NCBI GenBank assembly: GCA_016938425.1 | Contig: JAFGUR010000111.1 | Span: 1 to 26,194, forward strand | Source: Fusobacteriaceae bacterium | GTDB lineage: Bacteria > Fusobacteriota > Fusobacteriia > Fusobacteriales > Fusobacteriaceae | DNA length: 26,194 bases | Reading direction: 5' to 3' | Notes under the pieces: generated by a model | Told to the model about the DNA's origin: nothing | The model's input: only the letters and a program-made list of their open reading frames with translations | The model's database searches: none | Made by a program: the position numbers and the translations under genes | Shown here: in pieces, positions 21,960 to 26,194 of the stretch | How the letters are laid out: each line of letters begins with the position of its first letter | Position numbering within the stretch: the stretch's first letter is position 1

Positions 21960-22742
21960 ATGATTTTAGATAAAATTGTAGAACAAAAGAAGATTGACTT
22001 GGAAATTTTTAAGAAAAATAATGATATACAAAGTCTTGTGAAAAAAACAAAAGCAATGCCGAAAAGACCTTCTTTTAAAGAAGCTTTAGCAAAAAAAGGT
22101 TTATCAATAATAGGCGAACTTAAAAAGGCTTCACCATCAAAAGGAGTCATTGTAGAAAATTTTAATCCTTCTGAGCTTTTAAAAAAATATGAAAATGTGG
22201 TTGATGCAGTGTCTGTTTTAACAGAAGAAAAATTTTTCTTGGGGAAACCAGAGTATTTATTAGAGTCTTCAAAAAATTCAAATTTACCACTTTTAAGAAA
22301 AGATTTTATTATTGATGAAATTCAAATTTATGAGGCAAAAATTTTAGGAGCTTCTGCAATTTTATTAATATGTGCAATTTTGACGTTAGATGAAATAAAG
22401 CATTTTATGAAGATAGCAAAGGAATTGGAATTGGATGTATTGTTAGAAACTCATGATGAAAAGGAAGTTCAAATGGCTTTATTAAGTGGAGCAGATATTA
22501 TAGGAATTAATAATAGAAATTTGAGTACCTTTGAAGTTTCAATTGATACAACAATAAAATTATTAGAGTTAATACCAAAAGATAAAATAGTTGTATCTGA
22601 AAGTGGATTTGACAATGAAAATGATATTAAAAAAATTAAAAATACAAGGGTTAATGCAATTTTGGTGGGAGAAAGTTTTATGCGAACAGATGATATTTTA
22701 GGGAAAGCTAAATTATTTAGAAAAAGTTTTGTAGGTGATTAA
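21960..22742 (+). CDS. trpC: Indole-3-glycerol phosphate synthase
   Basis: A 260-aa (beta/alpha)8 barrel that cyclises CdRP to indole-3-glycerol phosphate. The active-site motifs are SIIGELKKASPSKG (E53, K55), VLTEEKFFLG, LLRKDFIID with the catalytic Lys, GINNRNLSTF, VSESGF and LVGESFMR. It is monofunctional. GGAGG sits in the end of trpD. Confidence 0.97.
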   Translation: MILDKIVEQKKIDLEIFKKNNDIQSLVKKTKAMPKRPSFKEALAKKGLSIIGELKKASPSKGVIVENFNPSELLKKYENVVDAVSVLTEEKFFLGKPEYLLESSKNSNLPLLRKDFIIDEIQIYEAKILGASAILLICAILTLDEIKHFMKIAKELELDVLLETHDEKEVQMALLSGADIIGINNRNLSTFEVSIDTTIKLLELIPKDKIVVSESGFDNENDIKKIKNTRVNAILVGESFMRTDDILGKAKLFRKSFVGD

Positions 22743-22745
22743 ATT

Positions 22746-23363
22746 ATGAAAATAAAAATATGTGGAATTAGGAGAGAAGAAGATATTGAAATTGTAAATA
22801 AGTATCTGCCTAATTATATAGGATTTATTTTTGTTAAAAAAAGTAAAAGATATGTAGAGCCCTTAATAGCAAAAAAATTAGTAGAAAAACTAGATGAAAG
22901 AATAAAAAAAGTTGGAGTCTTTGTTAATGAATCTTTGGAGAGTATAGAGGAAATTAAAAATATTTGTAAGTTAGATGTTATTCAACTTCATGGAGAAGAA
23001 AGTGTAGAATTTTGTAGTAAGGTAGAAGGAGAAGTATGGAAAGCTCTTAGGGTAAAAGACAAAAAGAGCATTGAAAAAGAATGTGAAGTTTATTATAAGT
23101 ATATAGATAAAATTTTATTAGATACTTATAGTAGTGGAAATCATGGGGGAACTGGGGTAGCTTTTGATTGGGAAATAGCAAGAGAATTAGCAAGTAAATA
23201 TTCTATAATTTTAGCAGGTGGAATTAATGAAACAAATGTTGTGGAAGCAATAGAAAAAGTTCCAGCGAAAATAATAGATGTAGCAAGTGGTTCTGAAACT
23301 AATGGAATAAAAGATGAAGTAAAAATAGAAAAAATAATAAAAAATATAAGGGGGATAAAATGA
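22746..23363 (+). CDS. trpF: Phosphoribosylanthranilate isomerase
   Basis: A 205-aa barrel isomerase that converts PRA to CdRP. The general base C6 is in KICGIRREED, and the general acid D126 in LLDTYSSGNHGGTG. Further family motifs are GFIFVKKSKRYV, VGVFVNE, IQLHGEE and LAGGINETN. It starts 3 nt after trpC and overlaps trpB by 4 nt. Confidence 0.97.
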   Translation: MKIKICGIRREEDIEIVNKYLPNYIGFIFVKKSKRYVEPLIAKKLVEKLDERIKKVGVFVNESLESIEEIKNICKLDVIQLHGEESVEFCSKVEGEVWKALRVKDKKSIEKECEVYYKYIDKILLDTYSSGNHGGTGVAFDWEIARELASKYSIILAGGINETNVVEAIEKVPAKIIDVASGSETNGIKDEVKIEKIIKNIRGIK

Positions 23364-24535
23364 GTAAATTTGGTAAATATGGTGGGCAATATACAGCAGA
23401 AACATTGATGAAACCTTTAGAAGAACTTGAAAAAGAGTTTAATAAATATAAAAATGATGAAGAATTTGTGAGAGAGTACAATTATTATTTAAAAAATTAT
23501 GTTGGAAGAGAGACACCTTTATACTTTGCTGAAAAGTTAACAAAAAAATGTGGTGGAGCAAAGATTTATTTAAAGAGAGAAGATTTGAACCATACAGGAG
23601 CTCATAAAATTAATAATGTAATAGGTCAAATTTTACTTGCTAAAAGAATGGGGAAAAAGAAAGTAATAGCTGAAACAGGAGCAGGACAACATGGGGTAGC
23701 AACAGCAACAGGAGCAGCATTATTTGGTATGGAATGCGAAGTTTTTATGGGTGCAGAAGATATTGAAAGACAAAAACTTAATGTATTTAGAATGGAGCTG
23801 TTAGGTGCCAAAGTGACTCCAGTTACTTCAGGGACATCTACATTAAAAGATGCAACAAATGAGGCTATAAGACAATGGGTTGCAAGGGTAGAAGATACTT
23901 TTTATATAATTGGCTCAGTTGTAGGTCCTCACCCATATCCCACAATAGTTAGGGATTTTCAAAAAATAATTGGGGAGGAAATTAAAAAGCAAATATTGGA
24001 GGTAGAAGGAAAGCTTCCAGAGGCTTTAGTGGCATGTGTTGGAGGAGGTTCTAATGCTATGGGAATGTTTTATGATTTTATTGAAGATAAAGAAGTGAAA
24101 ATTTATGGGGTAGAAGCAGCAGGGTATGGAATAGAAAGTGGAAAACATGCAGCAGCTTTTCAAGGACAAGAAGGAGTTATTCATGGAATGAAGACTTTTT
24201 TACTTCAAGATAAAGATGGTAATATTACTCCTGCACATTCAATATCAGCAGGACTAGATTATCCCGGAGTTGGTCCTGAACATGCTTATTTACATTCAAT
24301 AGGGAGAGTAAATTATGTATCAGTAACTGATGATGAAGCTTTAGAAGGATTTAAAATTTTGACATTAGAGGAAGGAATTATGCCAGCCTTAGAAAGTTCT
24401 CATGCCATAGCTTATGCAATGAAATTGGCTCCGACAATGAAAAAAGAAGAAATTTTAGTAATTAATTTATCAGGTAGAGGAGATAAAGATATTCATACTG
24501 TTGCATCACATTTGGGGGGATTAGAAAATGAGTAG
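23360..24535 (+). CDS. trpB: Tryptophan synthase beta subunit
   Basis: A 391-aa PLP enzyme joining indole and L-serine. The PLP lysine K83 lies in HTGAHKINNVIGQ, the catalytic E105 in AETGAGQHGVA and the phosphate-binding loop in GGGSNAMGMF (228-237). The beta-type 1 pattern (FGKYGGQYTAETLM at the start) marks it as the TrpA-coupled form. The GGGGG ribosome binding site lies in trpF. Confidence 0.98.
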   Translation: MSKFGKYGGQYTAETLMKPLEELEKEFNKYKNDEEFVREYNYYLKNYVGRETPLYFAEKLTKKCGGAKIYLKREDLNHTGAHKINNVIGQILLAKRMGKKKVIAETGAGQHGVATATGAALFGMECEVFMGAEDIERQKLNVFRMELLGAKVTPVTSGTSTLKDATNEAIRQWVARVEDTFYIIGSVVGPHPYPTIVRDFQKIIGEEIKKQILEVEGKLPEALVACVGGGSNAMGMFYDFIEDKEVKIYGVEAAGYGIESGKHAAAFQGQEGVIHGMKTFLLQDKDGNITPAHSISAGLDYPGVGPEHAYLHSIGRVNYVSVTDDEALEGFKILTLEEGIMPALESSHAIAYAMKLAPTMKKEEILVINLSGRGDKDIHTVASHLGGLENE

Positions 24536-25298
24536 AATAGAGAAGAAATTTCAAGAGTTAAAAGGTAAGTCTGCGTTTATAGGGTATATAACAGCAGGAG
24601 ATCCAACCATAGAAAAGACTAAAGAATTAGTAATTGCTATGGAAAAAGGTGGGTGTGACATTGTAGAATTAGGAATTCCATACTCAGATCCTGTGGCAGA
24701 TGGCCCAGTAATTCAAGCAGCAGCTCAAAGAGCTTTAGATAATGGAACAACAGTTGATAAGATTTTTGAAGAAGTAGAAAAAATTAGAGAAGATAGTCAA
24801 ATTCCCCTAGTATTTTTAGTATATTATAATACAATTTATTCTAGAGGTGTAGAAAATTTTGTGAAAGAATGTAGTAAAAATGGAGTAGATGGATTAATTG
24901 TTCCTGATTTACCAGTGGAAGAGAGAGAAGAAATTTTACCTTATATAAAAAAATATAATGTTGACTTAATTCCCTTAGTAGCACCAAATTCAGAGGAAAG
25001 AATTCCTAAAATAATAGAAAATGGTGGAGGATTTGTCTACTGTATATCTTCTTTTGGAGTAACAGGCACAAGAGAGGAATTTGATAGTAGTATTGGAAAT
25101 TACCTAGAAAAAGTAAGAAAAAGTTCTCACTTACCTTTGGCAGTAGGATTTGGGATTTCAACAAGAGAAGATGTAGAAACTTTTGAAAAATTGGCTGATG
25201 GAGTAATTGTAGGTTCTGCTTTAGTTAAAGTTGTTGAAAAAAATAATGGAGATTCTGTTGAATTGGAGAAAAAAGTAAAAGAGTTATGCGGAAAATAA
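24528..25298 (+). CDS. trpA: Tryptophan synthase alpha subunit
   Basis: A 256-aa barrel subunit that cleaves indole-3-glycerol phosphate and passes indole to TrpB. The catalytic E47 and D58 are in DIVELGIPYSDPVADGP. Phosphate-binding segments AVGFGIST and GVIVGSALVK are conserved. It overlaps trpB by 8 nt and ends the operon; its stop overlaps the terminator's A tract. Confidence 0.97.
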   Translation: MSRIEKKFQELKGKSAFIGYITAGDPTIEKTKELVIAMEKGGCDIVELGIPYSDPVADGPVIQAAAQRALDNGTTVDKIFEEVEKIREDSQIPLVFLVYYNTIYSRGVENFVKECSKNGVDGLIVPDLPVEEREEILPYIKKYNVDLIPLVAPNSEERIPKIIENGGGFVYCISSFGVTGTREEFDSSIGNYLEKVRKSSHLPLAVGFGISTREDVETFEKLADGVIVGSALVKVVEKNNGDSVELEKKVKELCGK

Positions 25299-25342
25299 AA
25301 AAAAGGATTTAAATGACTAAAAATCATTTAAATCCTTTTTTT
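25297..25342. terminator. Bidirectional terminator of the trp operon and the convergent secreted-protein gene
   Basis: GGATTTAAATGA (25305-25316) pairs with TCATTTAAATCC (25324-25335), a 12-bp stem with a 7-nt loop. An A8 tract lies on one side and T7 on the other, so it works for both convergent transcripts. Confidence 0.93.
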
Positions 25343-26084
25343 AATGAACACCATATCCATCAAAGAAAATTTCTGAAATAGCAGTATCTGAATATTTCCT
25401 TCCTTTATAAACTTCTAAAATTTCAAATTTAATCTGAAAATCGTTATCTCTATCATCTCCAATAGGATTTATTTTAAAATATTGATTACTTCTAATATCA
25501 TGTAAATTAAGAATAGCATAGGGTTTGTCATTTAAATAAACTTTTATTTTTTTTGCTCTATTATTATCTAAATAAGCTTGCTCACTTTTTACATATCCAT
25601 TACTAATTATAAAAGTATCTACAGGAGCAGTTCCTTTTTCAAAATAATATGTTAGAAATTCTCCTATTCCATCTCCACTAACACCTTCTACCCAAGCTGT
25701 TTTATGGCTGAAATCCATAGCATTTGATGGATTATAAGTTATAGAAGAATTATTAGATTTTAAATAACTAGAGCCACTAACTTTATATGGACCACCACCA
25801 CAATACCAACTACAACCATCAGTAGTTGTCTGCCAATAATTTGACCAAGTACCGTCTATTGAATCATAGATTAACATTTCTTCTTTGCTTAGATCTTCCA
25901 ATTGAATATCATACTTATTCATTTTAATCATTAAAGCTTCCCATATTTTATATTTAGCATTAAATTCTTTTTCTCCTTGCTCTGAGAATGAATGAGGTTC
26001 AATAAGAGAAGGACTAATTTCAGTTATGTTTGCTTTTGGAAAAATAAAAAAGCATAGGGCTATAAATAATAAAAGTTTTTTCAT
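25341..26084 (-). CDS. Secreted protein with an NADase-type glycan-binding domain
   Basis: A 247-aa exported protein. Residues 1-18 are a signal peptide (MKKLLLFIALCFFIFPKA). A helical linker (about 35-75) leads to a discoidin-like C-terminal domain (about 88-247): GCSWYCGGG (90-98), TAWVEG (129-134), then GDGIGEFLTYYF, a NGYVKS...NNRAKKIKVYL block and YSDTAISEIFFDGYG at the end. This pattern matches the glycan-binding domain found beside NAD glycohydrolases, here with no catalytic domain attached. The role may be binding surface or host glycans; that is inference. The ATG at 26084 with AAAGGA upstream is preferred over 26099. It starts 1 nt after the upstream gene's stop. Confidence 0.7.
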   Translation of the reverse strand: MKKLLLFIALCFFIFPKANITEISPSLIEPHSFSEQGEKEFNAKYKIWEALMIKMNKYDIQLEDLSKEEMLIYDSIDGTWSNYWQTTTDGCSWYCGGGPYKVSGSSYLKSNNSSITYNPSNAMDFSHKTAWVEGVSGDGIGEFLTYYFEKGTAPVDTFIISNGYVKSEQAYLDNNRAKKIKVYLNDKPYAILNLHDIRSNQYFKINPIGDDRDNDFQIKFEILEVYKGRKYSDTAISEIFFDGYGVH

Positions 26085-26085
26085 G

Positions 26086-26193
26086 TTATTTCCTTTCAAT
26101 AAATAGTTTGTTAAAATAATAAGTGTATATAATTCCTAAAGTATAAGCGAGTAAATCATAAATGTCAAAAGTAGCTCCAAATATTATTTTTGC
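26086..26193 (-). CDS. Partial C-terminus of a membrane protein (DUF2809/VanZ-like)
   Basis: 35 residues plus a stop, cut by the window edge. The fragment includes GATFDIYDLLAYTLGIIYT, which resembles the last transmembrane segment of small DUF2809- or VanZ-like membrane proteins (G.TFD..DLLAY..G). It lies 1 nt upstream of the glycan-binding gene, so the two are probably one operon. Family assignment is tentative. Confidence 0.45.
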   Translation of the reverse strand, partial: AKIIFGATFDIYDLLAYTLGIIYTYYFNKLFIERK

Positions 26194-26194
26194 A

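Overview
The window is AT-rich, gene-dense bacterial DNA with strong GGAGG-type ribosome binding sites, frequent AGA and ATA codons, and several TTG starts. The gene content (short HisG plus HisZ, a DeaD-type helicase with a DbpA-like tail, low GC) fits a fusobacterium best, with a low-GC Firmicute as the alternative. This placement is inference from style and content; no 16S gene is present.

Layout. (1) Positions 1-240 hold two tRNA genes, Ala(TGC) and Gln(TTG), and terminator hairpins. (2) Positions 266-1573 (minus strand) hold a GNAT acetyltransferase and a secreted or anchored HExxH metallopeptidase-like protein. A HAD phosphatase (1693-2421) is divergent from them. (3) Positions 2506-10770 hold a complete histidine operon in the order leader peptide, hisZ, hisG, GNAT, hisD, hisC, hisB, hisH, hisA, hisF, hisIE. 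A separately promoted PHP-type histidinol phosphatase at 10851 supplies the missing step. (4) Positions 11698-18240 form an accessory stretch. It holds a SIR2-TPR protein split by an in-frame TAG, a GNAT gene, a MITE-like inverted-repeat element, a DEAD-box RNA helicase, an RBBP9/YdeN-type hydrolase, an MmcQ/YjbR protein, an orphan gene, and a DUF559 nuclease-like gene behind a hairpin-rich repeat. (5) Positions 18261-25342 hold a complete tryptophan operon in the order leader peptide, trpE, trpG, tautomerase-like gene, trpD, trpC, trpF, trpB, trpA. (6) Positions 25341-26194 (minus strand) hold a secreted protein with an NADase-type glycan-binding domain and the 3' end of a membrane protein gene.

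How it works together. Both biosynthetic operons start with a canonical promoter, a short leader ORF carrying a run of the regulatory amino acid (four His codons; three Trp codons), and a rho-independent terminator before the first structural gene. This is the design of ribosome-mediated transcription attenuation. In the his leader the 1:2, 2:3 and 3:4 pairings can all be traced. In the trp leader the terminator and alternative pairings are visible, but the switching logic is not fully resolved. Genes inside each operon are spaced by a few bases or overlap, so each is probably one transcript.

Most notable observations: the paired His and Trp leader peptides; the amber-split SIR2-TPR gene; an operon-embedded tautomerase-fold protein without the catalytic Pro; an unexplained GNAT gene inside the his operon; a hairpin-rich repeat that supplies the SD of a DUF559 gene; a roughly 204-bp MITE-like element; and a small family of GC-rich palindromes in the accessory stretch.
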